From positions 504,501 through 568,500 of the forward strand of contig NZ_CP046907.1 of the NCBI RefSeq assembly GCF_014083985.1: a stretch of 64,000 nucleotides of DNA, given 5' to 3'. This DNA comes from Streptomyces sp. SCUT-3 (GTDB taxonomy: Bacteria > Actinomycetota > Actinomycetes > Streptomycetales > Streptomycetaceae). This document shows, one piece after another, positions 16,285-25,876 of this stretch (within the stretch, counting starts at the first letter, position 1; each line of letters starts with the position of its first letter). The position numbers and the translations under genes were made by a program. The notes below the pieces were generated by a model that searched no databases, was not told the origin of the DNA, and worked only from the letters and a program-made list of their open reading frames with translations.

Positions 16285-18475
16285 GGGCGGGGCTCCTCTG
16301 CGTCGGAGGGGGCGGTCGGCCGGGGTTCCGGGCCGGCGGGGTCCACGGGGTCCGAGTGGTTCACGGGGTCCGAGGGGTCCGGGGAGTCCGCCGTGACGAC
16401 GGCGAGGACCGTGCCGACGTCGACCTGGCGGCCGGGGTGGGCGTGCAGTGCGGTGACGGTGCCGTCGGCGGGGGCGGTGACGCGGTGCTCCATCTTCATC
16501 GCCTCCAGCCACAGCAGGGGCTGCCCGGCCTCCACCCGCTCGCCCTCGGCGACGGCGACCCGCACGACGGTGCCGGGCATGGGGGCGAGGAGGGAGCCGG
16601 GGGCGGTGCGGCCGCCGGGTTCGGGGAAGCGGGACACGGCGGTCAGGGTCAGGCGGGCCCCGGGGGTGTCGACCCAGACGGTGTCCCCGCGCCGGGTGAC
16701 GGTCCAGGTGCGGCGCACTCCGCCGGTCTCCAGAACCACGCGGTCGGGCTCGGCCCGCACCACGCGGGTGCCCGGGCGGTCGAGCAGGACGGGCCCGGCG
16801 CGGCCGGTGCGGTAGCGCACCGTGTGCTCGGTGTTCCCGGCCAGGTAGCGGGCGGTGTGCGGGACGGAGGGGACGTTGCGCCAGCCCCCGGCCCGGCCGG
16901 CGACCGCGGGGGCGCGCAACCTGCGGTGCGCCTGGTCGGCCAGGGCCGCGGCGGCCGCGCACAGCGACTCCGCCTCCGCCCGTTCCTGCGCCTGCTGCTC
17001 GCCGGGGCCGGTGAGTTCGCCGTGGTGGCGGGTCAGGAAGGCGGTGTCGGCGCGGCCCGCGGCGAACTCCGGGTGGCGCAGGATGCGCACCAGCAGGTCG
17101 CGGTTGGTGCGGGGGCCGTGGATGCGGCTGCGGTCCAGGGCGTGGGCGAGGCGGCGCAGCGCCTCGGCGCGGGTGGGGGCCCAGGCGACGGCCTTGGCGA
17201 GCATCGCGTCGTAGTGCACGCCGATGTCGCTGCCGTCCTCCACGCCCGGGTCCAGCCGCAGGCCGTGGTCGGCGCCCGCGACGGCGCTGAAGCGGGCGGT
17301 CACCCCGGGGACGTCGAACAGGTGCAGCCGTCCGGCCTGGGGCTGCCAGCCGCGGGCCGGGTCCTCGGCGTACAGGCGGGCCTGGACGGCGTGGCCGCGG
17401 GGCGCGGGCGGGACGGGCGCGGGCAGGGGGCGCCCTCGGCGATGCGGATCTGGTGGGCGACCAGGTCCAGGCCGGTGACGCACTCGGTGACCGGGTGCTC
17501 GACCTGCAGGCGGGTGTTCATCTCCAGGAAGAAGAACCGGCCGTCGGGGGCGAGGAGGAACTCCACGGTGCCGGCGCCGGTGTAGCCGACGGCGCGGGCG
17601 GCGTCGGCGGCGGCGCCGTGCAGGGCGGCGCGCAGCGCGTCGTCCAGGCCGGGGGCGGGGGTCTCCTCGACGACCTTCTGGTGGCGGCGCTGGACGGAGC
17701 AGTCGCGCTCCCCCACCGCCCAGACGGTGCCGTGGGCGTCGGCGAGGATCTGCACCTCGACGTGGCGGCCGGCGGGCAGGTAGGGCTCGAGGAAGACCTC
17801 CGAGTCGCCGAAGGCGGCCTGCGCCTCGGCGCGCGCCGCGGCCAGCTCCGTCTCCAGGGCGGCGAGTTCGCGCACCACCCGCATGCCGCGTCCGCCGCCG
17901 CCGGCGGCGGCCTTGACCAGCAGCGGCAGGTCGTCGGCGGTGGCCTCCGCCGGGTCCGGGGCGGTGGCCACGGGCACGCCGGCGGCGGCCGCGATCCGCT
18001 TGGCCGAGGTCTTCGACCCCATGGCGGCGATGGCCTCCGCTGAGGGCCCGATCCAGGTGAGCCCGGCGGCGGTGACGGCGCGGGCGAAGTCGGCGTTCTC
18101 GGACAGGAAGCCGTAGCCGGGGTGGACGGCGTCGGCGCCGGCGGCCTCGGCGGCCTTCACCAGCAGGTCGGCCCGCAGGTAGGTGTCGGCGGGCGTGCTG
18201 CCGGGCAGCCGCACGACGGCGTCGGCCTCCGCGGCGTGCGGGGAGCCTTCGTCCGCGTCGGAGCAGACGGCGACGGTGGAGATGCCCAGGTCCCGGCAGG
18301 TGCGGAAGACCCTGCGGGCGATCTCGCCGCGGTTGGCGACCAGTACGGAGCCGATCGTGCGCCCGGTGCCGGCGCCCGTCGCGCCTCCGGTGCCGGTGCC
18401 CGTCGTGTGCCCGGTGTCGGATCCGGTCGTGCGTCCGGTGTCGGTGCCGGTCATGTGCTCGGTGTCCCCTCGCAT
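16281..18475 (-). pseudogene. Acyl-CoA carboxylase alpha chain (biotin carboxylase + BCCP), one frameshift as written
   Basis: Biotin-dependent carboxylase subunit. The biotin carboxylase domain starts SVLVANRGEIARRVFRTCRD and contains PGYGFLSENADFA, KAAAGGGGRGMR and EMNTRLQVEHPVTE. The C-terminal BCCP has the biotinyl site WLEAMKMEHRV. The frame breaks at about 17426-17430 (CCCCC, six C needed), between RIAEGAP and LPAPVPPAPRGHAVQ. It starts ATG at 18475, 8 nt after the carboxyltransferase stop, and carries an unusual Thr/Gly-rich N-terminal octapeptide repeat. The substrate class (geranyl-, methylcrotonyl- or other acyl-CoA) is inferred from neighbours only. Confidence 0.88.
18366..18461. 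repeat. Four 24-bp imperfect tandem repeats encoding an N-terminal octapeptide extension
   Basis: Units 18366-18389, 18390-18413, 18414-18437 and 18438-18461 share the GTGxCGGxxCCxGTC pattern. On the coding strand they encode TGTDTGRT, TGSDTGHT, TGTGTGGA, TGAGTGRT and similar, immediately before the biotin carboxylase start IGSVLVANRGE. Such an extension is absent from typical acyl-CoA carboxylase alpha chains. Confidence 0.75.
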
Positions 18476-18483
18476 CGTTTCCC

Positions 18484-20086
18484 TCACATCCGGAAGGTGC
18501 CGAAGCCGCCGCGCACGCCCTGCACGGGCGCGCCGTGGACGGCCGACAGGCACAGGCCGAGGACGGTGCGGGTGTCGCGCGGGTCGATCACGCCGTCGTC
18601 GTAGAGCCGGCCGGACAGGAACATCGGCAGCGACTCGGCCTCCACCTGCTGCTCGACCATGGCGCGCAGGGCCGCGTCGGCCTCGTCGTCCCAGGGGCGC
18701 CCCTTGGCCTGCGCGGACTGGCGGGCGACGATGGACAGCACCCCGGCCAGCTGCGCCGGGCCCATCACCGCCGACTTGGCGCTGGGCCAGGCGAACAGGA
18801 ACCGCGGGTCGTAGGCCCGGCCGCACATGCCGTAGTGGCCGGCGCCGTAGCTGGCGCCGATCAGCACCGAGATGTGCGGGACGCGGCTGTTGGAGACCGC
18901 GTTGATCATCATGGCGCCGTGCTTGACGATGCCGCCCTGCTCGTAGTCGGTGCCGACCATGTAGCCGGTGGTGTTGTGCAGGAACAGCAGGGGGATGTCG
19001 CGCTGGTTGGCGAGCTGGATGAACTGGGCGGCCTTCTGGGACTCCTGGCTGAACAGCACGCCCTGCGCGTTGGCCAGGACGCCGACGGGTAGCCGTGCAG
19101 GCGGGCCCAGCCGGTGGCCAGGCTGGGGCCGTACAGCGGCTTGAACTCGTCGAAGTCGCTGCCGTCGACGATGCGGGCGATCACCTCGCGCGGGTCGAAG
19201 GGGGTCTTGAGGTCCTCGGGGACGATCCCGAGGAGCTCCTCCTCGTCGTACTTCGGCGGTTCGGGCGCGGGGTCGGCCGGGGGCGGCCCCTGCTTGCGCC
19301 ACTCCAGGCGGGCGACGATGCGGCGGGCGCGGCGCAGGGCGTCGGGTTCGTCGTCGGCGAGGTGGTCGGCCAGGCCGGAGGTGCGGGCGTGCATCTCGGC
19401 GCCGCCGAGGGTCTCGTCGTCGGCGTCCTCCCGGTGGCCATCTTCACCAGGGGCGGTCCGCCGAGGAAGACCTTGGAGCGTCCGCGCACCATCACCGTGT
19501 GGTCGGACATCCCCGGCACGTAGGCGCCGCCGGCCGTGGAGTTGCCCATGACGACGGCGATCGTGGGGATGCCGGCGGCGGACAGCCGGGTCAGGTCGCG
19601 GAAGAGGGCCCCGCCGGGGACGAAGATCTCCTTCTGGCCGGTCAGGTCGGCCCCGCCGGACTCGACGAGGTTGATCACCGGGAGCCGGTTGGCCAGGGCG
19701 ATCTCGTTGGCGCGCAGGGCCTTGCGCAGCGTCCAGGGGTTGCTGGCGCCGCCGCGCACGGTGGGGTCGTTGGCGGTGATCAGGCACTCGGTCCCCTCGA
19801 CGGTGCCGATGCCGGTGACCAGGGAGGCGCCGACGGGGTAGTCGCTGCCCCAGGCGGCGAGCGGGGACAGCTCCAGGAACGGGGTGTCGGGGTCGAGGAG
19901 CAGTTCGATGCGTTCGCGGGCGGGGAGCTTGCCGCGGCCGCGGTGTCGCTCGGTGTACTTGGGGCCGCCGCCGGCGACGGCCTTGTCGTGCTCGGCCCGC
20001 AGCGCGTCGAGCTTGTCCAGCATCGCGGCGCGGGCCGCGGCGTACTCCGCCGAGGCGGTGTCCAGGGCGGTGGCCAGGACGGTCAC
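18484..20086 (-). pseudogene. Acyl-CoA carboxylase beta chain (carboxyltransferase), two frameshifts as written
   Basis: Carboxyltransferase partner of the biotin carboxylase. Joined frames give about 534 residues with [75 protein letters not shown] and YGAGHYGMCGRAYDPRF, all hallmarks of methylcrotonyl/geranyl-CoA carboxylase-type beta chains. The frame is lost near 19430 (coding GGG where GGGG is needed) and near 19087 (CCC where CCCC is needed). The GTG start at 20086 overlaps the upstream AtuA-like stop (GTGA) and follows GGAGG. Confidence 0.88.
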
Positions 20087-21770
20087 AGCAGTGCCTCCGG
20101 TATGTCGAGCCGGCGCGAGCGGAGCCATTCGCCGAGCGCCTTGGCCTGGGGGTCGAAGCGGGCCTGCGAGGCGACGCCGTCGCCGAGGAGCCCGTCGATG
20201 CGGAAGTTGACGGCGCGCAGGTTGGGCAGCAGGTGGCGGGTGACGGGCAGGCGGGCGGTCTCGGGGAGGAGTTCGCGCAGCAGGGCGGGGTGAGGGTGTG
20301 GGCGAGCCAGCGCCAGGCGTCCTCGGTCTCGGTCCACGCCGACGTTGGCGCTGCCGCCCTTGTCGCCGCTGCGGGCGCCGGCGACCAGGCCGAGGGGGCC
20401 CGGCGCACGGGGCCGGGCGGCAGCGGCTCGGGCAGCGGCGGCTCCGGCGGGTCGGCGAGGGGCCGGCCGGCCGGGGCGGGGCCGATGCGCAGCCGCCGCC
20501 CGTCGGGCAGGACGGCGGTGTGCTCCACGGCGGCGGCGTCGACGAAGGCGGCCTCGAACACCCCGTAGGGGGCGGCCTTGCCGGGCGGGGCGGTGAGGTG
20601 GAAGCCGGGGTAGGAGGCCAGGCCGAGTTCGACGGCGGCGCCGGTGACCGCGCGCCCGACGGCCTCGGGGTCCTCGTCGCGCACGACCAGCCGCAGCAGT
20701 GCGGACGCCTCCTCCTCGGCGGCGGCGTCCGGGTGGTCGGTGCGGGCCAGGGTCCAGCGGACCTCCGCGGGGCGGCGGTCGGCGAGCGCGGCCTCGGTCT
20801 GCTCGCGCACCAGCGCCGCCTTGGCCTCGACGCCCAGGCCGGTCAGGACGAAGACGACCTCGTTGCGCCAGCCGCCGAGCCGGTTGAGGCCGACCTTGAG
20901 GGTGGGCGGCGGGGCCTCGCCGCGCACCCCGTCGATGCGCACCCGGTCGGGCCCGTCCTGGCTCAGGCGGACGGTGTCCAGCCGGCGGTGACGTCGGGCC
21001 CGGCGTAGCGGGGGGAGTCGGTCGTACAGCAGCTGGGCGGTGACGGTGCCGACGGTGACGGCGCCCCCGGTGCCGGGGTGCTTGGTGATCACCGACGACC
21101 CGTCGGCGTGCAGCTCGGCCAGGGGAAGCCGGGGCGGCGCACGTCGTGGCGTTCGAAGAAGGCGTAGTTGCCGCCGGTCGCCTGGGTGCCGCACTCCAGG
21201 ACGTGGCCGGCGACGACGGCGCCGGCGAGCCGGTCCCGGTCGTCGGCCGCCCACCCGAAGTGCGCGGCGGCCGGGCCGGTCACCAGGGCGGCGTCGGTGA
21301 CCCGCCCGGTGACCACGACGTCGGCCCGGCCCGCAGGCAGGCGGCGATGCCCTCCCCTCCCAGGTAGGCGTTGGCCGCCAGGGCGCCGCCGGGCAGGCCG
21401 AGCGCGGCGGCGCGGGGCAGCAGGTCGTCGCCCTCGACGTGGGCGACGCGCACCGGCAGGCCCAGGCGCTCCGCCAGCTCCCGCAGGGCGTCGGCCAGGC
21501 CGGACGGTTCAGCCCGCCCGCGTTGGTGACGATCCGCACGCCCTTGTCGGCGGCGGTGGCGAGGTTCTCCTCCATCTGCCGCAGGAAGGTCCTCGCGTAT
21601 CCGCGGGAGGGGTCCTTCATCCGGTCGCGGCCGAGGAGGAGCATGGTCAGTTCGGCGAGGTAGTCGCCGGTGAGGACGTCCACCGGGCCGCCGTGGAGCA
21701 TCTCGCGGACGGCGTCGGCGCGGTCCCCGTAGAAGCCGGAGGCGTTGGCGATGCGCAGCGGCCCGGTCAT
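20083..21770 (-). pseudogene. AtuA-like acyclic terpene utilisation protein (DUF1446), multiple frameshifts as written
   Basis: N-terminus [19 protein letters not shown], then [19 protein letters not shown], match AtuA/DUF1446 proteins found with acyl-CoA carboxylases. The exact reaction is not established. Segments of the family pattern continue across three frames ([54 protein letters not shown]). Single missing C/G bases fit at about 21507, 21330, 21123, 20396 and 20288. Short out-of-frame stretches near 20984-21017 (alternate frame reads [10 protein letters not shown]) and 20335-20396 suggest compensating indels. ATG at 21770 overlaps the upstream stop (ATGA). Confidence 0.85.
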
Positions 21771-22668
21771 CCCCGCTCACCCGCCGTCGCCCGCTCCCCC
21801 GCCGTCGCCCGCTGCTCCGCCGTCCGCTCCGCCGGCTCCCGCTGCCCCGTCCGATGCTCCCCGGACGGCTCCTGCCGGGGTGCGCGTCCCCGCCCGGGGG
21901 GCCCGGCGAAGGCCTGGGCGATGTCCAGCCAGCGGTCGGCGTCCGCGCCGCGGGCGCTCAGGGCCAGGTCGGCGCGGTTCCGGCGCCGGGTGACCAGCAG
22001 GCAGAAGTCCTCCGCCGGGCCGGTGACCGACTGGGCGGCCCCCGGGGGCCGAAGGCCCACACGGTCCCGGGCGGGGCCGTCCCCTCCGGCGGGGTGAGTT
22101 CCACGCGGAACTCCTCCCGCGGGGGCTCCAGGCCGTGCACGAAGTGGGCGTAGTCCCGGGCCCGCACGCCGATGCGGGCCACGTGCCGCAGCCGGGCGGT
22201 GGGGGCGCTGTGCACGGACAGGGCGTCGGCGACGTCCTGTCCGTGCGCCCAGGTCTCCATCAGCCGGGCCGTGGCCATGGAGGCGATGCTCATCGGGGGG
22301 CCGAACCAGGGCAGCCGGGTGCCGGCGGGGGCCGCGCGCAGCGCAGCGTCCAGCGCGGTCCGCCCCTCCCGCCAGCGGTGGAGCAGGTCGGCCGGGTGCG
22401 CCCGGGCCCCCTCCTCGGCGCCGTCGTCGACGTGCCGGTCGACCGCGGCCAGCGCCTGCTCGACCTCGCGGGCGAATCCGGCGGGGTCGGTGGCGGCCAG
22501 CAGGGCGCGCTCGTCGGTCCAGGCCAGGTGGGCGATCTGGTGGGCGACCGTCCAGCCGGGGGCCGGGGTGGGGGTGCGCCAGCCCTGCTCGTCGAGGCCT
22601 GCGACGAGGCCGTCCAGTGCGGACGTCTCGTCCGCCAGGTCGTCGAGCACCGGTTCCGGGTCGGCCAT
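21767..22668 (-). pseudogene. TIGR03084 family (DinB/mycothiol-dependent-like) protein, one frameshift as written
   Basis: First gene of the operon. The N-terminal helical bundle has [19 protein letters not shown] with the metal-binding histidines characteristic of DinB/maleylpyruvate-isomerase-like proteins, and [20 protein letters not shown] supplies the third histidine. TIGR03084 proteins of unknown reaction accompany AtuA/carboxylase operons. The frame breaks near 22039-22043 (CCCCC/GGGGG), after WAFGPRG; the rest continues [17 protein letters not shown]. The tail repeats ATAGER. ATG at 22668. Confidence 0.82.
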
Positions 22669-22760
22669 CGCCGATCCCCCTCTCGCCGCCGTGCACCAGG
22701 TGGTGACGCGCCCCCGGGCCGGGGCGCCGGTGACGAGCGTGGCAGCAGCACGGGAAACAA

Positions 22761-22774
22761 GCAAGCGTGCTTGC
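22761..22774. promoter_or_regulatory. Putative TetR-type operator upstream of the carboxylase operon
   Basis: GCAAGC-GT-GCTTGC perfect inverted repeat, in the context AAGCAAGCGTGCTTG, about 93 bp upstream of the TIGR03084 start. The only co-oriented TetR gene is at the far end of the same operon (11754-12371), which fits autoregulation. The operator function is inferred from symmetry and position. Confidence 0.5.
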
Positions 22775-22915
22775 ATGCTTTTTTCCGACCGGCCCCCGCA
22801 GGGTCCGCAGGATGCGGCGGGGGCCGGCGGACCCGGCGGGCGGGGCGGCACCGTTTCGAACCCTCCACCCGGGGCACCCGTGGACCGCGGGACCCGACCG
22901 ACAAGGGAGGCACCA

Positions 22916-23479
22916 ATGTCAACAGGGACCCTCGTGACCGTGGTCGTGGTCGTCCTCGTGGTCCTGGCCGCCCTCGCCGCCGTCGTGTTCGTCCGGCGGA
23001 GGAACCGCAGGCGGCTCCACGAGCGCTTCGGCCCGGAGTACGAGCGGACCGTGGAGGCCCACGACGACCGCCGCCGGGCCGAACACGAACTGCGGGAACG
23101 GGAGAAGCGCCACGACGCGCTGGACATCCGGCCGCTGCGCCCGGAGACGCGGGACCGCTACGCCCGGGAATGGACCAGGGTGCAGGAGGAGTTCGTCGAC
23201 CGTCCGGACGGCGCCGTGCACGAGGCGGACCGGCTGGTGACCGCGCTCATGGGCGAGCGCGGGTACCCGACCGAGGGTTTCGAGCAGCAGGTGAGGGACC
23301 TGTCGGTCGAGCACGGGCGCACCCTGGAGCACTACCGGGCGGCCCACGAGGTCAACGGACGCAGCACCGGCGGGAGGGCGACCACGGAGGAACTGCGGGG
23401 CGCGATGGTCCACTACCGCGCACTGTTCGACGAACTGCTCGAGGACGGCAGCGGGCCGCGGAGCGCAAGCCGCCCGTGA
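22916..23479 (+). CDS. Membrane-anchored small protein with C-terminal helical domain (paralog of next gene)
   Basis: 187 residues, not a recognised family. One N-terminal transmembrane segment (about residues 5-26, [20 protein letters not shown]) is followed by basic residues [13 protein letters not shown] and a charged helical region, so the bulk is predicted cytoplasmic. Residues from about 80 onward ([20 protein letters not shown], then LVTALM; later [20 protein letters not shown]) match the domain in the following gene. ATG at 22916 follows GGGAGG. It lies 66 bp before its paralog on the same strand, probably one operon. Confidence 0.75.
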   Translation: MSTGTLVTVVVVVLVVLAALAAVVFVRRRNRRRLHERFGPEYERTVEAHDDRRRAEHELREREKRHDALDIRPLRPETRDRYAREWTRVQEEFVDRPDGAVHEADRLVTALMGERGYPTEGFEQQVRDLSVEHGRTLEHYRAAHEVNGRSTGGRATTEELRGAMVHYRALFDELLEDGSGPRSASRP

Positions 23480-23545
23480 CCCGTCCGACACCCGGCCGCG
23501 CCGGCTCCGCACACGCCGGGCGGCCGTCCCCACGGAGGTGAGGAC

Positions 23546-24118
23546 ATGCAGCAGAACCCCATGACCGGGCGCGAGGACGAGCCCCTGACCACGGAGGACA
23601 TCGCACACCCCCAGCAGGACACCGGAGTGCAGGACACCGGCGGGCCGGCCGGAGCACCGCTGTTCCCCGGCGAGGCGGCGACCGCCGAGACCGGGCAGAT
23701 GCCGGAGGCGCCTCCGGGGTCGCGGGGCGGAGTCTCCCCCGGGGAGGAACCCTCCCCGGGGGCCTCTCCGGGAGGCGGCGGGGAACCGGGCCCCGGCCCC
23801 GCCGGGACGGCGGAGAAGCCGTCCGGCGCGGCCGGAGGAGCCGGGGAGGACCGGCCGCTCCTGGGGGACGAGGAGGGCGAGGGCTTCCGCTCCCGGTGGC
23901 AGGAGATCCAGAGCAGGTTCGTCGACGACCCGCGGGAGGCGGTCCGTTCGGCGGACGCGCTGGTGGCCGAGGTGATGCAGGAACTGGCGGCGACCTTCTC
24001 CGGCCACCGGCAGGGCCTGGAGGACCAGTGGAACCGCGGCGAGCAGGTGGCCACCGAGGACCTGCGGATCGCCCTCCAGCGCTACCGGTCCTTCTTCAAC
24101 CGGCTGCTCAGGACCTGA
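23546..24118 (+). CDS. Soluble paralog with disordered N-terminus and shared C-terminal helical domain
   Basis: 190 residues, no recognised family. The first ~110 residues are Pro/Gly/Glu-rich and probably disordered. The last ~80 (WQEIQSRFVDDPREAVRSAD, then ALVAEVMQELAA; later TEDLRIALQRYRSFFNRLL) align with the C-terminal domain of the preceding protein: W..(V/I)Q..FVD.P..AV..AD.LV and TE.LR.A...YR..F..LL. It has no signal peptide or membrane segment. ATG at 23546 with GGAGG upstream. A membrane-bound/soluble pair sharing one domain suggests hetero-oligomerisation, which is inference. Confidence 0.72.
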   Translation: MQQNPMTGREDEPLTTEDIAHPQQDTGVQDTGGPAGAPLFPGEAATAETGQMPEAPPGSRGGVSPGEEPSPGASPGGGGEPGPGPAGTAEKPSGAAGGAGEDRPLLGDEEGEGFRSRWQEIQSRFVDDPREAVRSADALVAEVMQELAATFSGHRQGLEDQWNRGEQVATEDLRIALQRYRSFFNRLLRT

Positions 24119-24151
24119 GCGCCGGGCCCCGAGCCGTGCCCCGCGCCGGGC

Positions 24152-24186
24152 GCCCCGGTCCGGGTGGCGTCCGCCCGGGCCGGGGC
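24152..24186. terminator. Hairpin between convergent genes
   Basis: GCCCCGGTCCGGGTGG pairs with 24171-24186 over 16 bp, with two G-T wobbles and a 3-nt loop. It lies between the convergent stops at 24118 and 24215. Confidence 0.6.
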
Positions 24187-24214
24187 TCCGGGGGCGGGCG
24201 CCCCGGGGGCGGGG

Positions 24215-25009
24215 TCAGGCCGGCAGGCCGGCGCCGGCCGCGAGCAGGCGGCCCTCGGCGTACCGGGCCGCCTCGGCGGGCAGCACGGCGGTGCGGCCGC
24301 TGAGCAGGACGGTCAGCGAGCCGGTGCCGTCGCCCCCGGTGCGGATCTCCGACAGGGCGCCCAGGCGCCGCAGCGCCTGGACGGCGACGGCCTCGGCCGA
24401 TCCGTAGAGGGCGACCGGCGGCCCGCCGGGGCGGCCGACAGCGTCGCGGATGCGGCCGGCGACCAGTTCGTAGTGGGTGCAGCCCAGGACGACGGCCCGC
24501 ACGTCCCGCGGGGTCAGGGCGGCCGCGGCGGCGACGGCGGCGTCGATCGCCGCCTCGTCGGCGGACTCGACGGCGTCGGCCAGGCCGGGGCAGGGGACCT
24601 CGGTGACGTGCGCGCCGTCGCCGAAGTCCTGGATCAGGCCGCGCTGGTAGGCGCTGCCGGTGGTGGCGGGGGTGGCCCAGATGGCGATCCGGCCGCCGCG
24701 GGCCGCGGCGGGCTTGATCGCGGGGACGGTGCCGATCACCGGGACGTGCGGCTCCAGCTCGGACCGCAGCGCGGGCAGGGCGTGCACCGACGCGGTGTTG
24801 CAGGCGACGACCAGGGCGTCGGGGCGGTGCGCGGCCGCGGCGCGGGCGCAGGCGAGTGCGTGCTCGGTGAGGTCGGCGGGGGTGCGCGGGCCCCACGGCA
24901 TGCCGTCGGGGTCGCTGGAGAGGACGAGGTCGGCGTCGGGGCGCAGCCGCCGCAGTGCCGCGCCTGCCGCGAGCAGCCCGATACCGGAGTCAACGAGCGC
25001 GATCTTCAC
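24215..25009 (-). CDS. murI: Glutamate/aspartate racemase family protein (MurI-like)
   Basis: 264-residue cofactor-independent amino-acid racemase. The N-terminal DSGIGL motif, first catalytic cysteine in VVACNTASVHALP near residue 70 and second in VVLGCTHYELVAGRI near residue 177 are all present. This is the arrangement of MurI, which supplies D-glutamate for peptidoglycan. Full-length, ATG at 25009, monocistronic. A second, catabolic racemase of the same family cannot be excluded without knowing the rest of the genome. Confidence 0.85.
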   Translation of the reverse strand: MKIALVDSGIGLLAAGAALRRLRPDADLVLSSDPDGMPWGPRTPADLTEHALACARAAAAHRPDALVVACNTASVHALPALRSELEPHVPVIGTVPAIKPAAARGGRIAIWATPATTGSAYQRGLIQDFGDGAHVTEVPCPGLADAVESADEAAIDAAVAAAAALTPRDVRAVVLGCTHYELVAGRIRDAVGRPGGPPVALYGSAEAVAVQALRRLGALSEIRTGGDGTGSLTVLLSGRTAVLPAEAARYAEGRLLAAGAGLPA

Positions 25010-25198
25010 GCAGCAACCTTATGCGATCCGCCCGCCCGTCCCCGGGGGAGGGCGGCGGGCCGCAGGACGGCCGCGGGCGTCCCCGACGGTCCTCCCGCAA
25101 GGCGGTGCGGGCCCGTCCGGACACCCCCGCCCGGAGACGGGCGTACCCCTCGGTAACCCGTCGGACGCAGGACTTTTACGTGAACATTGCGCAGACCG

Positions 25199-25212
25199 GT
25201 GACCGATTTCAC
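25199..25212. promoter_or_regulatory. CRP/FNR-type operator candidate
   Basis: GTGA-CCGATT-TCAC, a perfect GTGA-N6-TCAC inverted repeat (extended GGTGACCGATTTCACA). This is the core of cAMP-receptor-type sites known in actinobacteria (Crp/GlxR). It lies about 100 bp before the DUF6643 start, in an AT-richer part of the 303-bp region 25010-25312 that also holds the divergent murI promoter. Confidence 0.5.
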
Positions 25213-25312
25213 AGGATTCACCCGCGTTGGTGACCTCGGACCGTGCGAGCCGGGAAAAATCGCCCCCCTGTCCGTCTCCCAATAGCCCACGGCGTGGCTT
25301 AACTTATGCGCT

Positions 25313-25822
25313 ATGACCTCCCCCCGCGGCACCTACGGCGGCGGCTACTACTCCTCGCCCGCCTTCGCTGACACTCCCATCTACGACAGGCTCGTCTCTG
25401 AGCGGGGCACCCCTCAGATCGCGCCGATACGCGTGCCGGCCGCCTACGACACGGGCAGCCACCTGCCCGCGCTCCCCTCGGCCCTGCCGGCGCTGCCCCC
25501 CGCGCCGTCCGCCGGCGGCTACCACACCCCCGCGCACGGCACCACGGGCGGCTACCCGGCCCCGCCGCAGCCGGCCGCGGCCTACCAGCCGCAGCCCCCG
25601 GCCCCGAGCATGCCGGCCCCCTACATCCCGCAGCAGGCGGGCCCTTCCCGCGGCTACTCCGCGGGCGGCTACCAGGGCCAGCCCCAGTCGCCGTACCAGA
25701 GCAACGGCGCCGGCTACGACACCTCGCGCCCCGTGCCGCCGCGGCCCCTGCCGCCCCGGCAGGTGCCGGCGCCCTACAACTACGCGGAGGACCCGTACCG
25801 CCGGTCCGCCCAGGGCTACTAG
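25313..25822 (+). CDS. DUF6643 family proline/tyrosine-rich protein
   Basis: 169 residues, low complexity. The conserved N-terminus is TYGGGYYSSPAFADTPIYD, then RLVSERGTPQIAPIRVP, as in actinomycete DUF6643 proteins of unknown function. A long Pro/Gln/Tyr-rich region with YIPQQAG and PPRPLPPRQVPAPYNY follows. No membrane segment or signal peptide. It may be largely disordered. ATG at 25313; a CRP-type site lies about 100 bp upstream. Confidence 0.8.
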   Translation: MTSPRGTYGGGYYSSPAFADTPIYDRLVSERGTPQIAPIRVPAAYDTGSHLPALPSALPALPPAPSAGGYHTPAHGTTGGYPAPPQPAAAYQPQPPAPSMPAPYIPQQAGPSRGYSAGGYQGQPQSPYQSNGAGYDTSRPVPPRPLPPRQVPAPYNYAEDPYRRSAQGY

Positions 25823-25876
25823 GCGACGGGCACCCGGGCGGGGACGGAGGTCGCTCCCACCCGGCATGATGTCGGC

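Noticed and set aside
18909-21770. A single 953-codon minus-strand frame
   Set aside because: It joins pieces of the AtuA-like and carboxyltransferase genes through frameshifts; the motifs belong to two separate proteins.
25010-25312. Possible riboswitch or small RNA in the AT-richer region before DUF6643
   Set aside because: No recognisable conserved structure; only the CRP-type inverted repeat is supportable.
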